Shown here piece after piece: positions 1 through 9,374 of a stretch of 64,000 nucleotides of DNA. Numbering within the stretch: position 1 is the first letter of the stretch; every line of letters starts with the position of its first letter. The stretch is taken from the NCBI GenBank assembly GCA_964437365.1, contig CAYTGM010000018.1:1-64000 (forward strand), given 5' to 3'. The DNA comes from CAYTGM01 sp964437365. GTDB taxonomy: Bacteria; Sumerlaeota; Sumerlaeia; SLMS01. The notes beneath the pieces are model-generated. The model ran no database searches. It saw only the letters and a program-made list of their open reading frames with translations, and had not been told where the DNA came from. The position numbers and the translations under genes were made by a program.

Positions 1-1
1 T

Positions 2-2392
2 GAAGGTGACAACTTCTTATTCTATCAGCAATCCTCAGAACCTATTCAGGAAGATACCGTGTACAATCTAAGTCTCGATGTCTATCCACTTATCGACGAC
101 CCTAATCTTAGTTGTCTGGCTGTTGAAATGGTCCCTACCTCATTCACAGGTATATTCGCGAATCGCTTCTGGAGAAGCGAAAATTTCAGTAACGATCCTC
201 CATTCGCTCCGTTTGAAACTCCTGATACGATCCACCCGATTGCGAATCAGTGGAATAGAATCAATGTCGGATTTAATTCTTCCGACTTCTTTGATCAGGT
301 TTCAAATGGTGACAGGATTCAGATTCAGGTCAGGGGACATCAATTCGCCATCGATAATATTCAACTAACAAAAGGGATACGCGACTACTTTATCAGTTTC
401 ACTGAGGGAGACGACCAGGGGACAGGCCTCACTCCCGAAGACCCCTGGAAAACTTTTATTAATATCAATGATGTCATGCTTGCACCTGGTTCTTCAGTAC
501 GACTGAAGCGCGGGGACATCTGGGAAGGAAGTCAACTCCGTCTATATGGAAAGGGTACGGAATCGGCTCCTGTTCACCTTGGCGCTTATGGTTATGGACC
601 AAAGCCAATTATAACCGGGATGGATCTACTGGAAAGCCCTGCGATCGTTATTAATAATTCCTCCCATTTTCAGGTGGCTGACATGGATTGTCGAGATGCG
701 AAAATTGGATTGTATCTTCGCTATACAGGAACAGAAACGGATGGAACCGGGTCTATGTTTGGGAATTCGAACGTTTCGATTGCAGGTTGTCATTTTCAGA
801 ATATGGATGAAGAATGGAGTGATGGAGACGGAGATATCAGCGTCCAATCTCCTTATGAAATATCATGGGGTGCAGGGATTTGGATTGGAGGAAGTGTTCC
901 TTCACCGCCTGGAGGGGCAGTCTCAGATCAGACAACTATCCTTGATGGACTTTCCATAAGAGACTGCAGCCTTTTAGATGTTTCGACGGGAATCGGATCG
1001 AATTGGTATTTTCCTCCTGTATTCAAGGGAAGAGTGAAGAATATATATATCGAAGATGTCTTTATCAGTGGTTGCGAGAATGGAGGTATATCGTTAAGCA
1101 ATATAAGCGGTGGAGCCGCAAGGCGTGTCGACACCGTTCGCGGAGGTACTGGTTTTTACTCTGACGGAACCACAGCAGCCTTCTTCCAGCATGCAGAAAA
1201 CTTTGTTGTCGATAACTGCGAATTTGCATATGCCATCCGAAGTAATACAAGCAATGATGGCGTAGGATTTGACTATGAGGGCGATTGCCATGATATGACA
1301 TTCACCAACAATGTCATTCACAACAATGATGGAGGCGGTCTACTCATTCTTGATAGTCCTAACCCTCCAGGGCTGAATAATTCCAATTTGATCATGGATA
1401 ACAATACGTTCTGGAACAATTGCCGTAATCCACGTGAAGGAAGTGGAAGTCAGAACAAGGTTCTTAGATATCCCAATACAGGAAGCACAGGCAGTTTTCA
1501 GAACAATGGTATATATATAGGACAAGATGTTGGTGAGGGGTCTCTTCTCGCCTTTGACAATATCAGGAAATGGCAGGATTTTTCTCCGATCGATAATCGA
1601 TTTTCAGAGCGTTGGGCAGACGTTAAAGATCGCCCTCTATCCTGGAGTTTTGAGAGCACGGCGGAAGGCTGGATTGAAGGGTCAGGGCTCAGCATCATGA
1701 CGCTCCAGGATGAAATGATACAATTCACAATAACAGAATCCTCAGCAGAACTGTTAAGTCCAGCTACTTGGGTTAATACTCGAGAGTATGGATGGGTAAA
1801 TTTGCAGTTATCTTCAACTATGAGCGGTATGGGCCGGCTTCAGTTTCAAACTGAAACGGATCAAGCCTGGTCTCCGTCGAAATCACTTCTTTTTGATATC
1901 CCAGAAACTGAAGATCCAGTTACCCTTAAACTGCTGCTCCGCGAGAATCAAGCTTTCAAAGGAGTCGTAACAAGCTGGAGGCTCCAATTTATGAATATGA
2001 AGAATAGTTCCATTTCAATCGATGAATTTTCGGCACGAAGAGACCCGTTGATCGTTGAGGCTATTTCGAATTCGGATCAAACAATAAGACTGATGTATAG
2101 CCAGTTGATGAATACAGTAGAAGAGTTGCACGAGCCTGAAAATTACTATCTCACGGGAATTGACAGAACAAAGCAGGCCTCGCTTACTCCTTCTTCCATC
2201 ACACAGTTAATCACCAAGAAAGGACTTGTTTATGAAGTGCGCTTCGATGATGCGTTCAGCCCGAATACGCATGCAATACTATCCGTTCAAAATGTCAAAG
2301 ACCTTCGAGGGAATGCTATTCAGGAGCCCAATGTTAAGGTTGTCTTGAACAGTGAGGATCTTCGCCTGAGTGATAGATTTGTCTTTTATTAA
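2..2392 (+). CDS. Secreted right-handed beta-helix protein, 5' truncated
   Basis: The frame is open from base 2 to a TAA at 2392, so the N-terminus and any signal peptide lie before the window. A GTG at 59 has a modest AGGA upstream, but the residues before it (EGDNFLFYQQ and onward) read as a beta-sandwich that continues into the gene, so I treat it as internal. The middle (about residues 130-520) has Asn/Gly-rich repeating rungs typical of parallel beta-helix carbohydrate-active proteins, introduced by a WKTFININD...GSSVRLKRGD segment. A beta-sandwich follows, and the last about 100 residues resemble an SbsA/Big_5 Ig-like domain (YYLTG...VQNVKDLRGNAI). Such proteins act outside the cytoplasm, often as polysaccharide lyases or hydrolases, but I cannot assign catalytic residues or substrate. 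Confidence 0.8.
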   Translation, partial: EGDNFLFYQQSSEPIQEDTVYNLSLDVYPLIDDPNLSCLAVEMVPTSFTGIFANRFWRSENFSNDPPFAPFETPDTIHPIANQWNRINVGFNSSDFFDQVSNGDRIQIQVRGHQFAIDNIQLTKGIRDYFISFTEGDDQGTGLTPEDPWKTFININDVMLAPGSSVRLKRGDIWEGSQLRLYGKGTESAPVHLGAYGYGPKPIITGMDLLESPAIVINNSSHFQVADMDCRDAKIGLYLRYTGTETDGTGSMFGNSNVSIAGCHFQNMDEEWSDGDGDISVQSPYEISWGAGIWIGGSVPSPPGGAVSDQTTILDGLSIRDCSLLDVSTGIGSNWYFPPVFKGRVKNIYIEDVFISGCENGGISLSNISGGAARRVDTVRGGTGFYSDGTTAAFFQHAENFVVDNCEFAYAIRSNTSNDGVGFDYEGDCHDMTFTNNVIHNNDGGGLLILDSPNPPGLNNSNLIMDNNTFWNNCRNPREGSGSQNKVLRYPNTGSTGSFQNNGIYIGQDVGEGSLLAFDNIRKWQDFSPIDNRFSERWADVKDRPLSWSFESTAEGWIEGSGLSIMTLQDEMIQFTITESSAELLSPATWVNTREYGWVNLQLSSTMSGMGRLQFQTETDQAWSPSKSLLFDIPETEDPVTLKLLLRENQAFKGVVTSWRLQFMNMKNSSISIDEFSARRDPLIVEAISNSDQTIRLMYSQLMNTVEELHEPENYYLTGIDRTKQASLTPSSITQLITKKGLVYEVRFDDAFSPNTHAILSVQNVKDLRGNAIQEPNVKVVLNSEDLRLSDRFVFY

Positions 2393-2475
2393 AGGCAAAG
2401 TCGGCTGTTTTCAAAACTCCTGAATACGAAAAAGCCTTCATCAAAGCCATTTAGACTTTGTACCCTGAGTGGAGA

Positions 2476-3813
2476 TTATCGAACAACCTCAAGGCAGCGC
2501 GTCGAGACCTCAGAACCTGCAAGTCGATCCTGTATATCCCATTTCTTACGATTAAAGTCGTATCTCATGGTTGCAAGTGTTGGCACTCGGTATATATCAT
2601 CGAACACTTTAGAGGTCACCGGGTCTTCGTAATCCAGATGTACAGGATGAAAGTTCTGAGTTCTGTCGAGGAATCGTTGATTGTTTGCGAGTTCTTTCTC
2701 GATCTTCTGAGAGAAACTATTGTTCTTCTTTGTGATCAAAATGAGTAGAGGTTTATAGTTTCCATTGTCCAGTTCTCGACCTACCTCCTGATGATTTTTC
2801 CATACAATCAACGAGTCTTGCTGTCCCTTTCGCCCAAGGCCTTCCTGCTGGATAAAGCGCATGTTTTTAACAATGACTTTTCCTGGTTGGAGAATCGGGT
2901 TGAAGAGAAGGAAACCAATCTGTCCCTTCCAGGCTGGATGACGTGACAGATCGAACCGCAGCTTTTGCAGATGACCACCCTGTTGAATCGGAAGCTCAAT
3001 CATCCTTTCATTGATGATGGCCAGATCGTCAGGATACGCCCAATAGAATCTTGAGGCACTTGGCCGTCCTGATGGGACCTTTAACTCCACTTCAACTGCC
3101 TGAGCGTCAGCTGCATTGAATCGAAAATTCATTGCCTGCATTACCGGATTCGACTCCTGGCTGGTTACGAGCATTCCGTCGGGTTCAAAGCTGACTTCGC
3201 GATGCATAAACTTCAAGTCCGTATTGGAAAATTCACCAATAGTCCAATCAAGCTTTCCATCTTTTGTACGGAAGTCCCAACTGGGTGCTACATCAGCTTT
3301 GGGGGTTTGATCAAAAGTAATCGAATAGACTCGAGCTATACCTGTGGCCCACATGGGATCTAAACGAATTTTGCGAACTGTACCCGTCCAGAATACGGAT
3401 TGCTCAAGCTCAAATGCCAGCTGTGTACGACCCCGTTCTGGCAAGTTACCCAGGAAGCGTGATTCTCGAATGATGTTGGAATGATTTCCGAAAAAGAAAG
3501 CTGTCGCAAAGAATCCATTAGGAGTTTTGCCCTCAATAGCCTCGAGTTCAATAATGACACGATCATAAAGCTCGGTATTTATTTCGACCTCACGTTCGAG
3601 GGCTGTCATCTGTTCTTGAACACAAGGAGCTTGCATGGCTCCGCTTACATAGCCGGATGTGGCGGTCGCTCCCGGAGCAACTGTTAGCTGCCATTTATCT
3701 GCTTCTACAGGTTCTGTCAGGTCGTAGATAAGTTTCGCTGCCTGAGCCTGGATAAGTTGTGCGATTAGTACAAAAAAGCCAATAAATAAAGGATTAATTA
3801 ATCTTTGTTTCAT
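2476..3813 (-). CDS. Secreted protein with two beta-sandwich regions and a C-terminal thioredoxin-like domain
   Basis: I prefer the ATG at 3813, because a clear signal peptide (MKQRLINPLFIGFFVLIAQL, cleaved near AQA) begins there with AGGA upstream; an ATG at 3861 would add 16 residues ahead of it. Two related segments of about 150 residues look like galactose-binding-type jelly rolls: each contains a Trp-rich strand and an FxLxxxxxWxGxV/IxxxxxxP pattern. The last 95 residues resemble a thioredoxin fold (KPLLILITKKN, then a YRVPTL cis-Pro-like turn) but lack a CxxC, so redox activity is unlikely. The gene is divergent from the PHP gene at 3893, with about 80 bp between them. The family is not recognised; periplasmic or extracellular location is inferred. 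Confidence 0.7.
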   Translation of the reverse strand: MKQRLINPLFIGFFVLIAQLIQAQAAKLIYDLTEPVEADKWQLTVAPGATATSGYVSGAMQAPCVQEQMTALEREVEINTELYDRVIIELEAIEGKTPNGFFATAFFFGNHSNIIRESRFLGNLPERGRTQLAFELEQSVFWTGTVRKIRLDPMWATGIARVYSITFDQTPKADVAPSWDFRTKDGKLDWTIGEFSNTDLKFMHREVSFEPDGMLVTSQESNPVMQAMNFRFNAADAQAVEVELKVPSGRPSASRFYWAYPDDLAIINERMIELPIQQGGHLQKLRFDLSRHPAWKGQIGFLLFNPILQPGKVIVKNMRFIQQEGLGRKGQQDSLIVWKNHQEVGRELDNGNYKPLLILITKKNNSFSQKIEKELANNQRFLDRTQNFHPVHLDYEDPVTSKVFDDIYRVPTLATMRYDFNRKKWDIQDRLAGSEVSTRCLEVVR

Positions 3814-3892
3814 TTTGCAGACATTCCTGTTGCGGAGAGTATTCCAAGACTGCTTAAACATTTAACCATCTCAGGTCAAGCAGATAAGAAAA

Positions 3893-6109
3893 ATGACGCA
3901 TAAAAAATACTCTTTCTTCCTCCTGGTCGCCGTCGCAGGCCTCCTTTTCATCGCCAAATACAATGCTCGAGCAGCAAGCAACATTGTGTATGGAACTGAA
4001 ACAGCTGAATTAAAAAACCGGAGTTCATTCCTTCATGAAGCGCTGAACTCCAATCTGCTCCCCAAGTCAGAAGAACAGATAGAGCTACTCTCGAGAGTGA
4101 AAACATATTTTGATAACGAGAAACGCATCCTGGAGGGGGAACTTGCAGATAGAAATGACAGCGATGCAGTAATGAACAGGCAACTCGGCGAGGAACTCCT
4201 CGTGTCCTACGCTGAAGAGTCTACTCAGGGTACACTCAATTTTCTGGAACCCCAAGAGGGAAGTATTACAGATCCAATAAACGTCTATGCGTTGAAGTCA
4301 CACATTCTTCTTAAGGTCATCACAGGTGATGAGGAAAGAGCCTTTTCTGTTCATGAGGTAAATGTAAGCCAAAGAGGAGATGGCGTCAGGGCAAAGTTGC
4401 CCTGTTTAAAGAATGGAGTCACATATATTCTGCTGAAACTTGATGAGGTCCCAGATGGAAATACGAAGCTCAATATTGAAGCCGTTCCATTTGGTCAAAC
4501 TAATACTGCGCACTGGGGCAGAGTCTGGTTAAAAGCTGATTCCGAGAGAGGTTTTCTTCAGCTGTCTGTCAGAAATGAGCGGGGAGCTGATGTTCCTGCT
4601 TTAGTACGAATCAAGAACCTTGAGAATGGTACTCTTTGGGAGCCACCGAATGCTATTGATCTAGGCCCCATCATGACTAAAATCACCAACCTCCCAATCT
4701 ACGGCCCCGGACGTGGCTATACATATTTTCTGCCCGGTGAAATGCGTGGCCCTTATTGGATCGTCCCAGGGGCTTTCGAAATGACCTTGCCTACTGGCAA
4801 GTGGAGTCTGAACATTTACCGTGGTCCAGAATATGACTATGTCAAAGAAGAGTTTATCATAGAGCCTGACACGACAACTCAGCATACAGTCTCCCTGAAC
4901 CGATGGACAGATTTAAGAGAAGAGGGTTGGTACAGCGGCGATGATCACGTTCATGCTCGAGTCATGTCGGACAGTGACGCTAAAAATGTGATCACTTGGG
5001 CTAAGGCGGCCGATATCCATGTTGCAAATGTACTTGAAATGGGCAACGCATCGCGCAGCTGGTATGAGCAGCGGGGTTTTGGACGAGAGTTTCGCGTTCA
5101 GGAAGAAGACTTTGTCCTTGTCCCAGGTCAGGAAGACCCACGTGCAGAGTTCGGTCATATCATTGGTCTGAACTTGAAAGAAATGGCCAGGGATGAAGAG
5201 CGTTACGTTCTGTACAGCCAGGTTCACGAGAGTATCAAGGAACAGGGAGGTCTATACGGGCAAACTCACGGGGGAGAAGGGTTCCTGGGGGTTGAAAAAG
5301 ACCTGGCTATGGGTATGCCGTTTGGACGTTCTGACTTTATATCGATCATGCAGAATGTTCTTGGAACCTCTCTCTATTATGACTTCCTGAACCTTGGATT
5401 CAAAATGACTGCTTCTGCTGGCAGTGATACGCCCTACGGCGGAGCGGTCGGTATTACTCGACTCTATGCTCATATTGACGGGGAATTTACAGCTGATAAA
5501 TGGTTCGATGCAGTTAAGAATGGTCATACGTTTGTTACCAATGGTCCCATTGTCAGCCTGGTAGTAAATGATCGTTATAGACCTGGTGATGAGATCTTGA
5601 TTGAAGAGCCAACAAGAATTACCGTGCAAGTCAAGGCATCGGGGATTCAGGGCCTTTCGGCTCCAGTTAGGGCTGCATTGATCTGGAATGGAGAGGAGGT
5701 GGAAGTGTTCAACCTCGCCGGACCGACAGAGGTCGAAATTTCAGGATCATTGCCTTTAGAGATTTCCCACGGTGGTTGGCTCGCTTTGAGAGCTGACGGC
5801 ATCAATGGATCGCAGGCCCACACATCTCCCATCTACATTAAAAGAAACGGTTTTCGTCATTGGAATCCAAAGCTCGCACCCAAGCTGATTGATAAGTATA
5901 GAAGCGTTCTAGATGAAACTCAGAGAAAGATCCTTTCTATTCAGGAAAAATACGAAGAGAATCAACTGGCTCCACTGGATGACTGGAATATACCCATCGC
6001 TCAAAATGCAGAGGCTCTCTTGAACGAAATTTCATCAGCTGATTCTTATTTCCAGGAACTCCTCACTACACTCGAGAAAGAAGAAGCTCAAGGGCGCGAT
6101 ACTGAATGA
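3893..6109 (+). CDS. Secreted CehA/McbA-type PHP-domain metallohydrolase (copy 1)
   Basis: The 738-residue product starts with a signal peptide (KKYSFFLLVAVAGLLFIA, cleavage near ARA). About 300 residues of beta-rich sequence precede a PHP-type metal-dependent hydrolase domain. Visible putative metal ligands are GDDHVH (349-354), PGQED (411-415), GH (421-422), QTHGG (458-461) and SAGSD (508-512). The C-terminus adds a beta-sandwich and a short helical segment. The CehA/McbA family hydrolyses esters or phosphoesters, but no substrate can be read here. The stop overlaps the next start by 4 bp (ATGA), so the two paralogues are co-translated. The ribosome-binding site is weak. Confidence 0.85.
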   Translation: MTHKKYSFFLLVAVAGLLFIAKYNARAASNIVYGTETAELKNRSSFLHEALNSNLLPKSEEQIELLSRVKTYFDNEKRILEGELADRNDSDAVMNRQLGEELLVSYAEESTQGTLNFLEPQEGSITDPINVYALKSHILLKVITGDEERAFSVHEVNVSQRGDGVRAKLPCLKNGVTYILLKLDEVPDGNTKLNIEAVPFGQTNTAHWGRVWLKADSERGFLQLSVRNERGADVPALVRIKNLENGTLWEPPNAIDLGPIMTKITNLPIYGPGRGYTYFLPGEMRGPYWIVPGAFEMTLPTGKWSLNIYRGPEYDYVKEEFIIEPDTTTQHTVSLNRWTDLREEGWYSGDDHVHARVMSDSDAKNVITWAKAADIHVANVLEMGNASRSWYEQRGFGREFRVQEEDFVLVPGQEDPRAEFGHIIGLNLKEMARDEERYVLYSQVHESIKEQGGLYGQTHGGEGFLGVEKDLAMGMPFGRSDFISIMQNVLGTSLYYDFLNLGFKMTASAGSDTPYGGAVGITRLYAHIDGEFTADKWFDAVKNGHTFVTNGPIVSLVVNDRYRPGDEILIEEPTRITVQVKASGIQGLSAPVRAALIWNGEEVEVFNLAGPTEVEISGSLPLEISHGGWLALRADGINGSQAHTSPIYIKRNGFRHWNPKLAPKLIDKYRSVLDETQRKILSIQEKYEENQLAPLDDWNIPIAQNAEALLNEISSADSYFQELLTTLEKEEAQGRDTE

Positions 6110-8298
6110 CAAGAGTATTCAATAGAATCTTATACTCTATTCTGAGTCTGTCAGTTGGAAGACAGGTCAGCCACCCCCTGCACCTGTTTATGTTTTTGCT
6201 CATCCCCTCTTTGAGCTGTTCTTCAGAGGCAATCTGGGCCCCAGAGGAAATCTACCCCAATGAAGAGGCAGGGATTCGCGCCTTCCTGAACGAATTGCAC
6301 AGATACCCTGGTTATCATCTGCCCGTTGAATACTCCAATTCAATCCGGGAAGAGGAAACGACGGAGGACCTACTTGCTGATGGATTTCTCGAAGGTTTTC
6401 AGGAAAACAGGAACCTTCTTTCTATAGATTTGAAGTCGGGGCCTTCACTTGAAGAAACCTGGATTAGCTACGACGAATTATCTGGCGGGATTATCGTTAA
6501 AGTTCTCCGTGAAGGGAGCGGTGATTCCTTCTTCGTCGACAACGTAGATTTGGCAAGAATTCCAGAGCCGCAGCGGTCATTCCCTGTTGAGGTCGCACCC
6601 GAAGGAACTTCATGGGTCTTCTTGCGTATAGATGGCGCACCCATCGGTAAGAGCATCCAGCATTTTTCTCTCTTCGACGATCAGGCCAAGGATCCCTTTT
6701 ACTATCATGCCCTATTCCTTGAAACACACGAACGAGCAACCGTACATGTTCAGGTAAGCGACGAGCATGATGCTGAAACATCAGCGCTACTTGGTTTGAA
6801 GTCATTGGATAACGGCAACTTATATGCGCCTGCCAACCACTTAAGACTATCCCAGCAGGAGATTAAAATATCCGGTCAGGCTCGTTCAGGACCTCCCGAG
6901 TCCTTCCCATGGTACGCACCAGGGATGCGGAAAGGTCACTACTGGCTTATTCCTGGAAGCTTTATTCAAACGCTGCCACCGGGGGAGTGGGAGTTATACG
7001 GAACTAAGGGGACGGAGTATGAAGAATACTCATTGAAGCTTACTTTGAAACCTGGAGAGATCAAAAAGGTTCATGCGAACTTTGAGAGGAGCCTGAACCT
7101 GCAGGAGTTAGGATGGTACGCAGGAGATGATCACGTCCATTCTGAAATGAATGACTCTCTGGATGCTGAGAATCTCTATACGTTTGCCCGAGCAACGAAC
7201 ACACACATCCTCAATATTCTTGAGATGGGAAACAGCACTCGGACCTGGTATCGTCAGTGGGGATTTGGAGAGGACTACCGATTCGAGAAAAATGGCTATG
7301 TGCTTGTTCCCGGTATCGAGGATCCACGCTTTAGACTCGGCCATGCGATAGGTCTTAATCTTAATGAGCGGATTCGTATGACTGATCGTTATATGTTGAA
7401 TGCCCTCTGGGCTGATTCCGTCCGGGAGTCAGGCGGTCTCTATGGACACACTCATGTGGGACATCAGGCTTTTAACATCAATCGGGATATGACGCTTCTT
7501 ATTCCGCGCGGAAAGTCAGACTTTTGCAGCATTCTGCAGGGGTTTCTTGGAACAAAGCTGTACTATGATTTTCTGAATTTAGGCTACCGTTTGAATGTTT
7601 CAGCGGGAAGTGATTTTGCCTATGGGTCCTCAATAGGAATTGCAAAAGTCTATACAAAAGTCGATCCTGATTCTGATGTTGCCATCGCAGACCAATGGTT
7701 TTCATCTCTCAAGAATGGTAGAAGTTTCGTCAGCAATGGACCAGGGCTTTTCCTTGATGCAGACTCAACAGGTCATGGTGAAGTGGTCTCGATCACCCCA
7801 GAAGACTATACAGTGGATCTTAATGTTACCGCCCACTGCAACGATAGGCATACATACCCAGCCGAATTAGAGATCATCTTTCTTGGTGAAGTCTATGAGT
7901 CAGTTACTCTGGATGAAGGATCTTCGAACATTGTTCACTGGTCGGGTACTCTCGAAGCACCACATGGGGGATGGATCGCCGCCAGATTGAAAACTTCAGC
8001 AGGAGCCGAAGCACACACGAATCCAATCTATCTGAACAGAGATGGATTCCGGACCTGGAACCGAGACAAGGCTCCTATACTTATCGAAGAGAGACTCAAT
8101 ACGCTTGATGAGATAGAAGCCGAGCTTGCACTATTGGAGTCTGAGGTCGCAGAAGGTAATGTCTGGCAATTTGACTATTGGAAGAGACGTCCTGTTATGG
8201 AATCGGATTCTCTCAGGCAGAGAATCGAATCAGTGCGAAATGAATATATGAATTTACTTGATACACTTGAGGAGGAAAACAAAGTCATAGCCGAATAA
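6106..8298 (+). CDS. Exported CehA/McbA-type PHP-domain metallohydrolase (copy 2)
   Basis: This is a full-length paralogue of the preceding gene with the same architecture: GDDHVH (339-344), PGIEDP, GH, THVGH and SAGSD metal motifs, and the same C-terminal AHTNPIYLNRDGFRTWN-type tail, where copy 1 has AHTSPIYIKRNGFRHWN. Export is likely through the hydrophobic stretch near residues 25-37, which ends in SLSCSS. That Cys could be a lipidation site, but the residue at -3 is Ser, so the lipobox is poor. The 4-bp overlap with copy 1 argues for a tandem duplication kept as an operon. The N-terminal 170 residues diverge much more than the PHP core, suggesting different substrates or partners. Confidence 0.85.
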   Translation: MTRVFNRILYSILSLSVGRQVSHPLHLFMFLLIPSLSCSSEAIWAPEEIYPNEEAGIRAFLNELHRYPGYHLPVEYSNSIREEETTEDLLADGFLEGFQENRNLLSIDLKSGPSLEETWISYDELSGGIIVKVLREGSGDSFFVDNVDLARIPEPQRSFPVEVAPEGTSWVFLRIDGAPIGKSIQHFSLFDDQAKDPFYYHALFLETHERATVHVQVSDEHDAETSALLGLKSLDNGNLYAPANHLRLSQQEIKISGQARSGPPESFPWYAPGMRKGHYWLIPGSFIQTLPPGEWELYGTKGTEYEEYSLKLTLKPGEIKKVHANFERSLNLQELGWYAGDDHVHSEMNDSLDAENLYTFARATNTHILNILEMGNSTRTWYRQWGFGEDYRFEKNGYVLVPGIEDPRFRLGHAIGLNLNERIRMTDRYMLNALWADSVRESGGLYGHTHVGHQAFNINRDMTLLIPRGKSDFCSILQGFLGTKLYYDFLNLGYRLNVSAGSDFAYGSSIGIAKVYTKVDPDSDVAIADQWFSSLKNGRSFVSNGPGLFLDADSTGHGEVVSITPEDYTVDLNVTAHCNDRHTYPAELEIIFLGEVYESVTLDEGSSNIVHWSGTLEAPHGGWIAARLKTSAGAEAHTNPIYLNRDGFRTWNRDKAPILIEERLNTLDEIEAELALLESEVAEGNVWQFDYWKRRPVMESDSLRQRIESVRNEYMNLLDTLEEENKVIAE

Positions 8299-8376
8299 CT
8301 TAAGATGAAAACCAATCTTCTAAACAATCGTGAACAACGAAAAATAGACTATACTTACCATTAAGGAGAACTAAAC

Positions 8377-9267
8377 GTGAAAGACACAGCAAAAGTAACC
8401 ATGGTCCAGCTCACTGACAATAATGACGGTGATGATGCGCTCGCACGTATGCCAAAATTCTTCGAAGAAGCGAAGGATTATGGATCTGATCTTATCGTAT
8501 TTCCAGAGTATGTTCTGGGTAACCGAATCCCCATAACCCATAAACGGATACAGGAATTCTGGAAGCTTGCAGATAAATACAACATGTACGCTATCTCTGG
8601 ATTCGTAGAAGAGCACAACGATAAGTGGTCGACCACGGCGATGGTCGTTGATAGATCTGGGAACTTGTTGGGACGCTACTACAAGTGTCACCCTGCAGCA
8701 GGCCCCGGACCTCACTGGTGGCCACCGATCAAGGGATGGGATTCAGAAGCCAAAGGGATACTTGGCAACCAGTTCAAGGTCTTCCATCTGGACTTCGGCC
8801 CCATCGGTATTCTTCAGTGCTATGACGGCTACTTTCCGGAAGCATGGGGTTGCACGTCGTTTCTGGGAGCAGAAATGATCTTCTGGATTAACGGACGTGG
8901 TGGCCAGGTTGAAGATGGCTATTGTATATTCGCTTCACAGGCATATGGATGCGTTGTTGGTGGAAACATCACGAATGGAGCCAACACCGGTTTTGCAGGT
9001 CCCTGGGGTAATGCGATTGAGGCTGAGGGCGAACGCGAAGAAGCGCGTCTCTTCCCAAGGATCAAAGAGCCTGGCGATGCCGCTGTCCATGCGACAATCG
9101 ATCTCAAGTGGCTGCGTCACCACCGCAAACATCTCAGAACGATGCATCAAAGACGACCCGAGCTATACGGACTTCTCACGCAGGAAGTTAAAATGTGGCA
9201 GGACTACCCAGACATTGAGTGGGATTATCCTGAATGCACCGACCTTGCAAATAAATCTCAGCTTTAA
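8377..9267 (+). CDS. Nitrilase-superfamily carbon-nitrogen hydrolase
   Basis: GTG start at 8377 with a strong AAGGAG eight bases upstream. The 296-residue product shows the nitrilase-fold catalytic triad: Glu44 (FPEYV), Lys103 (YYKCHP) and Cys148 (QCYDGYFPE). The superfamily hydrolyses nitriles, amides or N-carbamoyl compounds in the cytoplasm; the branch cannot be fixed by eye. There is no signal peptide, unlike the two genes before it. It lies 78 bp after the PHP pair on the same strand and ends just before a strong hairpin terminator, so it is probably the last gene of that unit. Confidence 0.88.
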   Translation: MKDTAKVTMVQLTDNNDGDDALARMPKFFEEAKDYGSDLIVFPEYVLGNRIPITHKRIQEFWKLADKYNMYAISGFVEEHNDKWSTTAMVVDRSGNLLGRYYKCHPAAGPGPHWWPPIKGWDSEAKGILGNQFKVFHLDFGPIGILQCYDGYFPEAWGCTSFLGAEMIFWINGRGGQVEDGYCIFASQAYGCVVGGNITNGANTGFAGPWGNAIEAEGEREEARLFPRIKEPGDAAVHATIDLKWLRHHRKHLRTMHQRRPELYGLLTQEVKMWQDYPDIEWDYPECTDLANKSQL

Positions 9268-9304
9268 GTTAGCAAAAGATCTTTCAAGCCTTGACGAATG
9301 CCAC

Positions 9305-9340
9305 GAGACCCACCTGGATGACAGGTGGGTCTCTTATATT
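9305..9340. terminator. Bidirectional intrinsic terminator
   Basis: A perfect 12-bp stem (GAGACCCACCTG at 9305-9316 with CAGGTGGGTCTC at 9322-9333) closes a 5-base loop and is followed by a T-rich run. It sits between the convergent nitrilase and GH36 genes and could serve both strands. Confidence 0.85.
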
Positions 9341-9374
9341 ATTACATATATATATGCCACTCAATCTAAGTGCA

